Positions 1 through 6,994 of a DNA stretch of 14,116 nucleotides are shown piece after piece. Below the pieces are notes generated by a model. It was not told where the DNA came from. It worked only from the letters and a program-made list of their open reading frames with translations, and searched no databases. The stretch is from the NCBI GenBank assembly GCA_015661855.1, contig DQVH01000070.1, positions 1-14,116 on the forward strand, read 5' to 3'. Every line of letters starts with the position of its first letter. Position 1 is the first letter of the stretch. The position numbers were made by a program, and so were the translations under genes. The stretch comes from Desulfurococcales archaeon (GTDB lineage: Archaea > Thermoproteota > Thermoprotei_A > CAZTBM01 > SZUA-1508).

Positions 1-12
1 ACACAATACTCT

Positions 13-30
13 AATAGCAATGTTGCTATT
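13..30. repeat. Perfect 8-bp inverted repeat (hairpin) at left edge
   Basis: AATAGCAA at 13-20 and TTGCTATT at 23-30 are perfect reverse complements around a 2-base centre, or a 7-bp stem with a 4-base loop. The sequence just after it is not a long T-run. It could terminate a gene lying left of the window or act as a palindromic protein site. The rest of 1-227 is AT-rich, and I see no gene in it. Confidence 0.5.
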
Positions 31-174
31 TAACCCTAATCCATCCCAAGAAAAACACCTTCGCTATGTAAGAGTTTTAACAGTTTAATTTAATGCTATC
101 AAGTTTAAGCTAATGTGTTACTACGTCTACATTATTCGAGTATTTATTTTTAGCCTATTTAGCTTCCATATCTA

Positions 175-206
175 TCTATATATTACCTGCTCCTATATTG
201 AATATT
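175..206 (+). promoter_or_regulatory. Candidate TATA elements for the dUTPase-like gene
   Basis: Two TATA-like stretches lie upstream of the GTG at 228: TATATA around 177-182 and CTATATTG around 193-200. The nearer one is about 28-35 bases before the GTG, the usual archaeal distance to a transcription start. There is no Shine-Dalgarno motif before the GTG, so a leaderless transcript is the simplest reading. This is inferred from spacing only. Confidence 0.35.
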
Positions 207-227
207 TAGAGTAAAATTAATTTATAC

Positions 228-710
228 GTGTATTTAGGGAATAGAAACGGTATTGATGTTGGTGATTTGTCTTTGAATAAGCTAGGTAGCGATAGTGGTA
301 TGCTTCTCCCAAAGTTGGATAAGGGGATAGCTGACTACCCTACTTTTAGAATGAGTATTGGCGATGTGTATAGGTTTACTAGTAGGGGTAAAGTTCTCAC
401 AGACCGTATGGAGTACCCGGAGTATATGAGGGTTAAACCGATACCACTAAATAACAGGTTTTACCTGGAGTCAGGAGTATATCTAGTCCGCTGTAGAGAG
501 TATGTAAAGATACCTAATGACTGTATTGGGCTAGTTTTACCCAATCCATCACTTATAGGAATGGGTGCAACACTACAGACAACCATATGGACTCCAGGTT
601 ATGAAGGCTACGTAACAGGGCTACTAGTAGTATACAATATGCATGGTATAGAGTTAGAACATGGAGCACAAATAGGCCAAATGATACTAGTAAAAACAAC
701 TAAACTATAG
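228..710 (+). CDS. dUTPase/dCTP deaminase-family protein with degenerate active site
   Basis: The 160-residue product has the length and layout of archaeal deoxyuridine triphosphate nucleotidohydrolases. Residues 80-160 carry the conserved core: a GVYLVR strand, then a motif-2 region, MGATL, PGYEG at 123-127, VVYN at 134-137 and GAQIGQM at 146-152. The family normally hydrolyses dUTP to dUMP, or deaminates dCTP, keeping uracil out of DNA. Against the archaeal consensus as I remember it, key positions differ. Motif 1 (GVDL) reads TFRM at 39-42. Motif 2 (PRSS) reads PNPS at 105-108, with Gly111 where Arg is usual. Motif 3 (W-D-PGY) reads W-T-PGY, with Thr122. The deaminase Glu position in the VVYN strand is Val134. 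It may therefore bind nucleotides without catalysis, or be a paralogue with another role. The start is GTG; an in-frame stop lies 18 bases upstream and the next Met is residue 25. Family fold is likely; activity is doubtful. Confidence 0.8.
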   Translation: MYLGNRNGIDVGDLSLNKLGSDSGMLLPKLDKGIADYPTFRMSIGDVYRFTSRGKVLTDRMEYPEYMRVKPIPLNNRFYLESGVYLVRCREYVKIPNDCIGLVLPNPSLIGMGATLQTTIWTPGYEGYVTGLLVVYNMHGIELEHGAQIGQMILVKTTKL

Positions 711-749
711 CTAACATGATAGTGAAGATACTAAATAGACGTAGAGAAC

Positions 750-762
750 AAACATTATAAGT
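750..762 (+). promoter_or_regulatory. Candidate TATA box for tRNA-Arg
   Basis: ATTATAAG around 754-761 lies about 30-37 bases before the first base of the mature tRNA. That spacing fits an archaeal box A feeding a precursor with a very short 5' leader. No other TATA-like run in 711-790 is as well placed. Confidence 0.45.
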
Positions 763-790
763 GTACTTTACAAGAAATAATGATGTAGAG

Positions 791-868
791 GGGCCCGTAG
801 CCTAGCCTGGATAGGGCGCCGGCCTGCGGAGCCGGAGATCCGGGGTTCAAATCCCCGCGGGCCCGCCA
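791..868 (+). tRNA. tRNA-Arg, anticodon GCG, CCA encoded
   Basis: A full cloverleaf folds by eye. The acceptor stem pairs GGGCCCG (791-797) with CGGGCCC (858-864), all seven pairs. The D stem is 800-803 with 814-817. The anticodon stem CCGGC (819-823) pairs with GCCGG (831-835) around the loop CTGCGGA, giving anticodon GCG at 826-828, which reads CGC and CGU arginine codons. A five-base variable region follows. The T stem CGGGG (841-845) pairs with CCCCG (853-857) around TTCAAAT. Discriminator G865 is followed by a genomic CCA at 866-868. No intron is present. The near-total G-C stems in an AT-rich region are typical of a hyperthermophile. The cognate synthetase gene argS lies immediately 3' on the opposite strand. 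Confidence 0.97.
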
Positions 869-888
869 TAAACTATTATTGCTAAAGT

Positions 889-899
889 ATGAGTTTTTA
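889..899 (+). terminator. Possible T-run terminator after tRNA-Arg
   Basis: GAGTTTTTATAG, about 20 bases after the tRNA CCA, contains five consecutive T residues. Archaeal RNA polymerase often terminates at short T-runs without a hairpin, so this is a plausible 3' end for the tRNA precursor. It is weak evidence on its own. Confidence 0.3.
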
Positions 900-946
900 T
901 AGTGAAAGAGTAGCGTAGTAGGGTCTCACATAATCTTCCCTTAGGT

Positions 947-2932
947 TTACATTCTTTCCGGTGCTGTTATACCTAGAGCGTTTAGTGAGTTTCTTAGTAC
1001 TATTCTTGTAGCTTCTACTAATGCTAGTTTGAAGTTTCTTTTACCTTCATCTGGTTCACCTATTACTGGGTCTTCAGTGTAGAATGCGTTAAACTCTTCT
1101 GCAACTTTACCTAAGTATTCAACTATGTATTCTGGTTTTAGCTCGTCAGCAGCTCTACTGAATACTTCTGGCATTTGGGATAGTAGTTTTACGAGTCTCC
1201 TTCTCCTCTGGGTTTCCTCTGCTGCAGAATAGTCTATTCTATCGTAGTCTACGGGTTTGCCATACTTTTGTAGAATGTTTACTGCTCTAGCGTGAGCATA
1301 CTGTATGTACGGACCACTGTTAACTTCTAAACTTAATACTCTATCCCATTCGAATATCATAGGTTTTGTTGCTGAAACCGATATCATAGCGTATCTTAGT
1401 GCACCCAAACCTACAGATTTAGCTATCTCCTCTCTAACTCTAGCTGGTAATGTTGGATTTCTCTTATCAACTTCAACTCTAGCTCTTACTATCGCCTCCT
1501 CTATAGCTTCATCCATAGTTATATATCTACCCTTTCTACCTGACATTTTGAATCCTGGTAGCTTTACTATCTCGTATACGTAGTGTATCTGATTGTATGC
1601 TTGCCTCCTATAACCTAGTGCTGCTAATGCTAATCTTACTTGTAGTTGTTCTAGTCTCTGCTCATTCATTATGACGTTGATAACTTTATCGGCATTCTCA
1701 AATTTTACTAGTGAGTATGCTACATCTCTTGTAGTATATAGTGTTGTTCCATCACTTCTCATAAGGATTAGTGGTGGTATATTGAATGATGGTAGTTTTA
1801 GTTTCTCTCTAACATCTGGATCCTCCTGTACATCTTTAAGGTTCAGTGCTAAAGCACCCTTATACAATGTTATAAGGTTCCTACTCTTAGCTAAATCAAT
1901 GAGCTTTCTAACTAAACCACTCCACGCTATATCACTCTCCCAATCCCACTTATCAAATGTTATACCTAGTTTACTTAGTGTTTCCTTAAATCCTTGAATT
2001 ACTAGACTACATACCTCTCTAAATGTTTCAACTGTTTCCTTACTCTCCCTAAACTCATACTCCCTCATAAGCCTACTAATTTCACTCTCATGATCTCTAC
2101 CTTTTAGCTTCTCAGCTAGCTTATCAAATAACTCTCTATCCCTACTTCTTAGTTCACTTGCTACAGAGATTAACTCATCTAGTTCTCTTAGTTTCTCCCT
2201 AACCTTCTCATACTCATTACTCTTTTTACACTTCTCTATTTCAGATTTTAATCTATCAATTTCTATTATGGTATTTGTTATAGCATAAATTAATCCTAGA
2301 TAGTGATCCGGTTTACCCTTTGGTTTAGGTTTACCTAGTACCGTATACCCATATACTAGTGTTGCTACCTGTCTTCCCATATCGTTAATGTAGAATCTCG
2401 TTTCAACTTTATGTCCTCGTAGCTTAAGTAGTCTTGCTAGAGTATCACCTATTATTGCATTTCTACAGTGACCTATGTGTAGTGGGTGTACTGGATTAGC
2501 ACTTGTATGTTCAACTACTATTCTCAATGGTTTCTCTACTTTTACAAATCCATAATTCTCTCCTAAACTCCTAATACTTTCAAATAGTATTTTTGCTAGT
2601 TCAGCAGTGTTAATGAAGAAGTTTACATACCCCTTAACAGCTTTAACCCTTTTCACTAATACATGTTTACATTGTTGGATATTGAATGTAACTGTTGAAG
2701 CTAAAGTTAGAGGGTTCTGTTTAAACTTTTTAGCAATCTTGAATACGGGGAAAGCTAAATCACCTAAACTCTCATCAGGTGGTATTTCTAGAGTAGAGTA
2801 TACATCGCTAAAATCTACGTCAAAACCTAAACGACGTAGTTCACTCTGAACAACCTTAGCTACATACTCTCTAACATACCTAAACGGATTATTAATACTA
2901 GACTGCAGATACAATAGTAGATAAACCCCCAT
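947..2932 (-). CDS. argS: Arginyl-tRNA synthetase
   Basis: This class I synthetase ligates arginine to tRNA-Arg using ATP in the cytoplasm. The frame shows the N-terminal tRNA D-arm-binding domain (NPFRYVREY onward), the class I signature HTSANPVHPLHIGH with HIGH, a charged helical insertion of roughly 100 residues likely to be coiled coil, the second signature as KMSGRKG, and a C-terminal anticodon-binding helical domain containing SGPYIQYAHAR and ending ALGITAPERM, a typical ArgS terminus. The open frame extends to ATG at 3004 (685 residues), but family similarity begins only at NPFRYV, residue 39 of that frame. I therefore prefer the internal ATG at 2932 (661 residues). ATG at 2971, preceded by AAGGGT, and ATG at 3004 remain possible. 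The gene is convergent with tRNA-Arg(GCG) across 78 bases and divergent from the ABC gene at 3188. Confidence 0.95.
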   Translation of the reverse strand: MGVYLLLYLQSSINNPFRYVREYVAKVVQSELRRLGFDVDFSDVYSTLEIPPDESLGDLAFPVFKIAKKFKQNPLTLASTVTFNIQQCKHVLVKRVKAVKGYVNFFINTAELAKILFESIRSLGENYGFVKVEKPLRIVVEHTSANPVHPLHIGHCRNAIIGDTLARLLKLRGHKVETRFYINDMGRQVATLVYGYTVLGKPKPKGKPDHYLGLIYAITNTIIEIDRLKSEIEKCKKSNEYEKVREKLRELDELISVASELRSRDRELFDKLAEKLKGRDHESEISRLMREYEFRESKETVETFREVCSLVIQGFKETLSKLGITFDKWDWESDIAWSGLVRKLIDLAKSRNLITLYKGALALNLKDVQEDPDVREKLKLPSFNIPPLILMRSDGTTLYTTRDVAYSLVKFENADKVINVIMNEQRLEQLQVRLALAALGYRRQAYNQIHYVYEIVKLPGFKMSGRKGRYITMDEAIEEAIVRARVEVDKRNPTLPARVREEIAKSVGLGALRYAMISVSATKPMIFEWDRVLSLEVNSGPYIQYAHARAVNILQKYGKPVDYDRIDYSAAEETQRRRRLVKLLSQMPEVFSRAADELKPEYIVEYLGKVAEEFNAFYTEDPVIGEPDEGKRNFKLALVEATRIVLRNSLNALGITAPERM

Positions 2933-3021
2933 TATGAGTATTTTTCTACACTGCTCTAAAAGACTAAACATACCCTTAGCTTTAACACTTTCTAACATTA
3001 ACATACTTAAGTGTTGTAAAC

Positions 3022-3030
3022 GTATTTAGA
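3022..3030 (-). promoter_or_regulatory. Candidate proximal TATA box for argS
   Basis: Read on the minus strand this is TCTAAATAC, about 18-26 bases upstream of the ATG at 3004. A transcript from it would start close to 3000, giving a nearly leaderless message for the longest ArgS frame or a leader of about 70 bases for the preferred ATG at 2932. The match to a TATA box is imperfect. A stronger TATA-like element sits at 3131-3140. Confidence 0.3.
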
Positions 3031-3105
3031 GCTAATAATAGAGTGTAATATTTGTAAACTCGATTATACCTACTATCTCAACGTGGTATTAAACGTGTTA
3101 AAAAT

Positions 3106-3119
3106 AAAAACTTTTATAG
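3106..3119 (+). promoter_or_regulatory. BRE/TATA promoter of the nucleoside-type ABC operon
   Basis: AAAAACTTTTATAG is a good archaeal BRE plus TATA element: a purine run followed by CTTTTATA. Transcription would start near 3140 and leave a leader of about 45-55 bases before the first ABC gene. A direct repeat of AACGTG lies upstream at 3080-3085 and 3092-3097, 12 bases apart, and could be a regulator site. The TATA is the left arm of the 10-bp inverted repeat at 3108-3140. Confidence 0.6.
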
Positions 3120-3140
3120 TGAGAATCTAGATAAAAGTTT
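3108..3140. repeat. 10-bp perfect inverted repeat with TATA-like arms
   Basis: AAACTTTTAT at 3108-3117 and ATAAAAGTTT at 3131-3140 are exact reverse complements with a 13-base spacer. The arm centres are 23 bp apart, close to two helical turns. Each arm contains a TATA-like element: the left reads toward the ABC operon and the right, on the minus strand, toward argS. It may be two symmetric, mutually exclusive promoters or an operator for a dimeric regulator. Confidence 0.6.
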
Positions 3141-3187
3141 CATAGTCAGATAAGGGTACCACTATTTATGCTATAAGTCTTAAGAGG

Positions 3188-4732
3188 ATGTTATTCGTGT
3201 CTACTCCTTTAAATGAAACAGTTGTATTAATGAAGGATATTGTTAAAACATTTCCGGGAGGGGTAGTTGCAAACGACCATATAACTTTTGATCTTAAACG
3301 TGGTGAAATCCACGGGCTACTAGGGGAGAATGGTGCAGGTAAAACAACACTAGTAAATATACTCTATGGCTTGTACAAACCTGATTCAGGAGAAATATAC
3401 GTTAAGGGTAGGAGGGTTAAACTAAACTCACCTAGAGATGCAATTAAATTAGGTATAGGCCTTGTACCACAACACTTCAAACTAGTTGAAGTACATACAG
3501 TTGTAGAAAACATCATATTAGGGTTAAAGGAGTATGGGTTTATACTAAGAATTAGAGAAGCTGAAGAGAGAATTAGAGAGTTAGCTAGAAAGTATGGTTT
3601 TAGAATAGACCCTAAAGCTAAGATATGGCAGTTAAGTATGGGTGAAAGACAGTATGTTGAGATAATGAAAGCACTATTCCGTAATGCAGATATACTGATA
3701 CTTGATGAGCCTACTACTGTATTAACACCTCAAGAGACAGAACAGTTATTCAAGGTTTTAAAGAGAATGAAGGAGGAGGGTAAGTCAATAATATTCATTA
3801 CACATAAACTTGATGAGGCATTAACAATTTGTGATAGAATCACCGTGTTAAGAAAGGGTAGGAAGATCGGAACAGTAACACCAGATAAAGTTACTAAGGT
3901 AGACTTAGCGAGAATGATGGTTGGTAGAGAGGTACTCTTTAGAATATCTAAATCCAAGATGAAGGTTAAAGCGGAAAAGCCAATATTAATAGTTGAAAAT
4001 CTAAGTGTATTAAGTGATAAAGGTGTACTAGCTGTAAAGAATGTCTCATTTAGTGTATACCCTGGAGAAATACTCGGTATAGCCGGTATAGCTGGTAGTG
4101 GCCAGGAGGAACTTATGGAGGCAATAGCTGGATTAAGAAAACCCGTTAAAGGCAAAATAATCATTAAGGGTAGGGATGTAACATATGCTTCACCTAGAGA
4201 AATATATGAGTTAAATGTTGCATATATCCCCGAAGACCGTATTAGAACAGGTTCTCTACCAAACCTTACTCTCTGGGAAAACCTTATACTCAAACATCAC
4301 CGTAGGAAACCACTAGTAAAACACAAGATAATACTAAACTTTAAGGAGATATTTAAGTTTGCAGAGAAGAGGAAGAGGGAGTTCGAAATAGTAGCACCAA
4401 ACATATTTGTACCTGCTAGAACACTATCTGGAGGAAACCTTCAAAGACTTATTCTCGCTCGAGAGCTTACAGGGAAACCGGATCTCATATTAGCAGTATA
4501 CCCAACTAGAGGTCTTGATGTAGGTGCTACAGAGTATGTTAGAAAAGTGTTATTGAGGGAGAGGGATAGGGGTGCAGCAATAGTTTTAGTATCTGAGGAG
4601 CTTGATGAAATATTCCAGCTTAGTGATAGAATTGCTGTAATCCATAATGGTGAGCTAATGGGTATAGTTCCTACAAGTCAAGCAACAGTAGAGGAAATAG
4701 GTTTAATGATGGGTGGCGCTTTGAGGAGATGA
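3188..4732 (+). CDS. Nucleoside/BMP-type ABC importer, double ATP-binding subunit
   Basis: This cytoplasmic subunit hydrolyses ATP to drive the two permeases encoded directly downstream. It has two fused nucleotide-binding domains. Domain 1 is complete: Walker A GENGAGKT (46-53), Q-loop VPQHF (93-97), signature LSMGERQ (149-155), Walker B ILILDE (169-174) and switch His206. Domain 2 (about 260-514) is degenerate: the Walker A region reads GIAGSGQEEL without the Lys-Thr, the signature is intact (LSGGN, about 413), and the Walker B region reads LILAVYPTRGLDVG without the Asp-Glu. PQHF plus PTRGLDVG point to the nucleoside/BMP-associated (NupO/YufO) branch rather than the ribose-type RbsA branch; substrate is inference. 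The frame opens at ATG 3188, but GAGG at 3184-3187 abuts that ATG and sits nine bases before GTG 3197, so GTG 3197 is the more likely start. Confidence 0.92.
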   Translation: MLFVSTPLNETVVLMKDIVKTFPGGVVANDHITFDLKRGEIHGLLGENGAGKTTLVNILYGLYKPDSGEIYVKGRRVKLNSPRDAIKLGIGLVPQHFKLVEVHTVVENIILGLKEYGFILRIREAEERIRELARKYGFRIDPKAKIWQLSMGERQYVEIMKALFRNADILILDEPTTVLTPQETEQLFKVLKRMKEEGKSIIFITHKLDEALTICDRITVLRKGRKIGTVTPDKVTKVDLARMMVGREVLFRISKSKMKVKAEKPILIVENLSVLSDKGVLAVKNVSFSVYPGEILGIAGIAGSGQEELMEAIAGLRKPVKGKIIIKGRDVTYASPREIYELNVAYIPEDRIRTGSLPNLTLWENLILKHHRRKPLVKHKIILNFKEIFKFAEKRKREFEIVAPNIFVPARTLSGGNLQRLILARELTGKPDLILAVYPTRGLDVGATEYVRKVLLRERDRGAAIVLVSEELDEIFQLSDRIAVIHNGELMGIVPTSQATVEEIGLMMGGALRR

Positions 4733-4770
4733 TCTCCAAAAGATTACTAGTTTAAGTCTAGGTGACATTC

Positions 4771-5910
4771 ATGCTCAATATCAGGATTAAGGTTGAAAGG
4801 AGGCTCATTATCGATAGGAGACTGCCAGCATTAATCTCGATACTATCTGCAGTAGCAGGTATACTTGTTGGTGGACTACTACTTACTGTTGTAGGGAGAT
4901 CACCAATAGAAGCATATGCTATAGTTTTTGAGACTTTTACTAACCCTAGGAGCCTTATGGGGGCTATTGAGCTAGGAATACCAATAATATTTACCTCACT
5001 AGCATTAGTACTACCTTTTAGAATGGCCTTCTTCAATATTGGTGGTGAAGGGCAATTCTACATGGGAGCTATTGGTGCAATGATACCAATAGTGCTATAC
5101 TGGAGTGGTATGGATCTACCATACGGACTATACCTACCCCTAATGGCCTTATTAGCAGCATTATTTGGTGGTTTATGGGCTTTAGTACCGGCAATTCTAA
5201 AGGCGAAATGGAGGGTGAACGAAATTCTAACATCACTGATGATGAACTTTATAGCATTACAGATCATATGGTATCTTGTATCACCTGGTGGCCCATGGAA
5301 TGAAGCTAATCCAGCATTTAGGGAGAGGTATTTAGCATACCTTAGGGAACAAGGTGTATCGGTAATACCGGGATTTAAAGGTACACCTCTTGTACCTGAA
5401 TTCGCTAGACCACCAGTAATACCGGGTACTATGATAAGTTCTGCACTAATTCTAGCGGTATTAGCGTCCATAGTAATATACTTTATATACTCAAGGACTA
5501 TAATAGGCTATGAGGTTAAAGTTGTTGGTGAAAGTGAAGCAGCATCAAGATATGCTGGAATAAACTATACAAAACTAGTAACTATGGTAATGTTTACTAG
5601 TGGTGTACTAGCAGGATTAGGTGGATTTGTAAACTTATCATCTGACCTATTAAAGCTTACACCAGAGATTGCTGCACCAGGCTATGGCTATGCTGGAATA
5701 ATTGCTGCATGGCTTGCAAGACTAAACCCTATAGCCTGTATATTTGTCTCAATATTCTTTGGTGCACTAACACAGATAGGGTATACTATGCAGCAATACC
5801 TAAGAATATCACACTTCGTATCAGTAGCATTTGAAGGGTTAATCTTCCTATTCCTAGTGTTAGGAGACTTCTTCCTAAACTATAGAATTAAAGTAGTTAA
5901 GGGTGGTTAG
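4771..5910 (+). CDS. ABC importer permease 1 (nucleoside/BMP type)
   Basis: This is an inner-membrane subunit of the BPD_transp_2 permease family that pairs with the downstream permease to form the transport channel. A short basic cytoplasmic N-terminus (IRIKVERR) precedes a strongly hydrophobic protein with about 9-10 likely membrane segments, an extracytoplasmic loop rich in Pro and Gly (roughly residues 170-220), and the coupling-helix-like stretch VGESEAASRYAGI that contacts the ATPase. Length, 379 residues, fits the YufP/NupP-like subunit. The frame extends to GTG 4762, but AGGTGA at 4760-4765 is a near-ideal Shine-Dalgarno five bases before ATG 4771, so I place the start at 4771. The gap from the ATPase gene is about 38 bases. 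The next gene follows after two bases. Confidence 0.9.
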   Translation: MLNIRIKVERRLIIDRRLPALISILSAVAGILVGGLLLTVVGRSPIEAYAIVFETFTNPRSLMGAIELGIPIIFTSLALVLPFRMAFFNIGGEGQFYMGAIGAMIPIVLYWSGMDLPYGLYLPLMALLAALFGGLWALVPAILKAKWRVNEILTSLMMNFIALQIIWYLVSPGGPWNEANPAFRERYLAYLREQGVSVIPGFKGTPLVPEFARPPVIPGTMISSALILAVLASIVIYFIYSRTIIGYEVKVVGESEAASRYAGINYTKLVTMVMFTSGVLAGLGGFVNLSSDLLKLTPEIAAPGYGYAGIIAAWLARLNPIACIFVSIFFGALTQIGYTMQQYLRISHFVSVAFEGLIFLFLVLGDFFLNYRIKVVKGG

Positions 5911-5912
5911 AT

Positions 5913-6866
5913 ATGGTTGACCCAATATTAATCAATAAATTTCTAACCAGTACATTAATTGTTGGCACAATATACTTGATAGCAACATTGGGTGAAGTAG
6001 TTGCTGAAAGGAGTGGAGTAGTAAATTTAGGGTTAGAGGGGTTAATGGAGATTGGTGCTACTATAGGAATAATAGTGGCACTACTTACTGTAAATCCGTG
6101 GATTGGATTTCTAGCTGCAATGGGTACATGTGCACTAGTAGCATGTATTCACGCATTTGTAACAGTAACCTTAAGGTTAAACCAGTTTGCAAGTGGACTA
6201 GCAATATACATTCTAGGTTTAGGTTTAGGTGTAATGTTGAGAGAGTATGCTAGAAGTGTATATGCTCCACTACTACTCAAAATACCCGAAGTTAGACTAT
6301 ACCCTATCGGAGTACCCATATTAAAGGATATACCTATAATTGGAGCACTCTTTAACGTTAACATAATGGTTTATGTAGGTATAGCGTTAAGTATAATCCT
6401 ATGGTTTATACTGTTTAAGACGAGAATTGGATTAAATATTAGATCTGTAGGTGAGAATCCTGCAGCAGCTGATGCTGCAGGAATTAATGTGTTTAGAGTG
6501 AGATACTACTGTGTAATATTTGGTGGTGCAATGGCGGGTATTGCAGGAGCATATCTTATGTTAGGACATACACCACAAATAATGGGTGCACCAATAGTAC
6601 TTGGTAGAGGGTGGATAGCTATAGCACTAGTAATATTCTCATTCTGGAACCCCATAAGAGCACTATTCGGAGCATTCCTTTTTGGAGGATTAGAGTTAGC
6701 ATACTACTGGCTACAGTCAATAGCTATATTTAGAAGCTATGTACCACTATTAATAGCGATACCCCACATAACAGCCATAATACTACTAACTATTATGTCA
6801 ATAGAGGCTTTAAGGAAAAGGTTAGGAGCACCAGCAGCACTAGGAATACCATACTCTAGAGAGTAA
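5913..6866 (+). CDS. ABC importer permease 2 (nucleoside/BMP type)
   Basis: This is the second membrane subunit of the same importer, also BPD_transp_2 family, 317 residues with about 8-9 hydrophobic segments. It starts with the typical N-terminal ER-SGVVNLGLEGLME stretch of YufQ/NupQ-like permeases and carries the coupling stretch VGENPAAADAAGINVFRVR about two thirds along. ATG 5913 is preceded by GGTGG at 5902-5906, six bases away, inside the end of permease 1, so the two genes are translationally close and surely co-transcribed. No binding-protein gene of the BMP/Med type follows or precedes. The next gene encodes a different kind of binding protein under its own promoter. Confidence 0.9.
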   Translation: MVDPILINKFLTSTLIVGTIYLIATLGEVVAERSGVVNLGLEGLMEIGATIGIIVALLTVNPWIGFLAAMGTCALVACIHAFVTVTLRLNQFASGLAIYILGLGLGVMLREYARSVYAPLLLKIPEVRLYPIGVPILKDIPIIGALFNVNIMVYVGIALSIILWFILFKTRIGLNIRSVGENPAAADAAGINVFRVRYYCVIFGGAMAGIAGAYLMLGHTPQIMGAPIVLGRGWIAIALVIFSFWNPIRALFGAFLFGGLELAYYWLQSIAIFRSYVPLLIAIPHITAIILLTIMSIEALRKRLGAPAALGIPYSRE

Positions 6867-6884
6867 GTGTCTCTCAATATTTTA
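6859..6884 (+). terminator. Possible terminator of the first ABC operon
   Basis: GAGAG (6859-6863) and CTCTC (6871-6875) can pair around a 7-base loop that includes the permease stop codon, followed by AATATTTTAAG. About 20 bases on, 6897-6947 is strikingly pyrimidine-rich (runs of C and T with few purines), a composition often associated with transcript ends in Crenarchaeota. It is plausible but unproven. Confidence 0.35.
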
Positions 6885-6963
6885 AGCACTTTTAACACTC
6901 TACTCCACCACTCTCTACACTTCCATACTTATCCTATCATTTCTTCGAATACATATTAATAAC

Positions 6964-6984
6964 TAGAGTTATTCCATAACTCTA
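6964..6984. repeat. 9-bp perfect hairpin, 3-base loop
   Basis: TAGAGTTAT at 6964-6972 and ATAACTCTA at 6976-6984 are exact reverse complements around TCC. As RNA this is a compact stem-loop; as DNA it is a 21-bp near-palindrome. It could be an operator, part of a terminator for the upstream operon, or part of a small structured RNA. Confidence 0.6.
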
Positions 6985-6994
6985 AATATACCCC

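Noticed and set aside
29..41. TAACCCTAAT resembling a telomere-like repeat
   Set aside because: It is a single copy with no tandem array, so it is coincidental.
711..790. Search for C/D box guide RNA near the tRNA
   Set aside because: ATGATG occurs just before the tRNA, but there is no full RUGAUGA box with a CUGA partner at the right spacing, and it abuts the mature tRNA.
791..868. tRNA gene as an integration site for a mobile element
   Set aside because: No integrase gene and no repeated copy of the tRNA 3' end is visible in the window; both sides hold ordinary chromosomal genes.
1305..2849. Three plus-strand open frames across argS (1305-1583, 1671-1997, 2607-2849)
   Set aside because: They lie antisense to the clearly conserved argS frame, have no family resemblance or ribosome sites, and reflect its codon bias.
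4050..4560. Loss of Walker A and B residues in the second ATPase domain as a mutation
   Set aside because: From family knowledge, a degenerate second domain with a PTRGLDVG stretch is usual for nucleoside/BMP-type double ATPases, so it is diagnostic and not decay.
3730..5471. Minus-strand open frames opposite the first ABC operon, up to 187 residues
   Set aside because: They are Ser/Ile/Leu-rich shadow translations of well-conserved transporter genes, with no promoter or recognisable domain.
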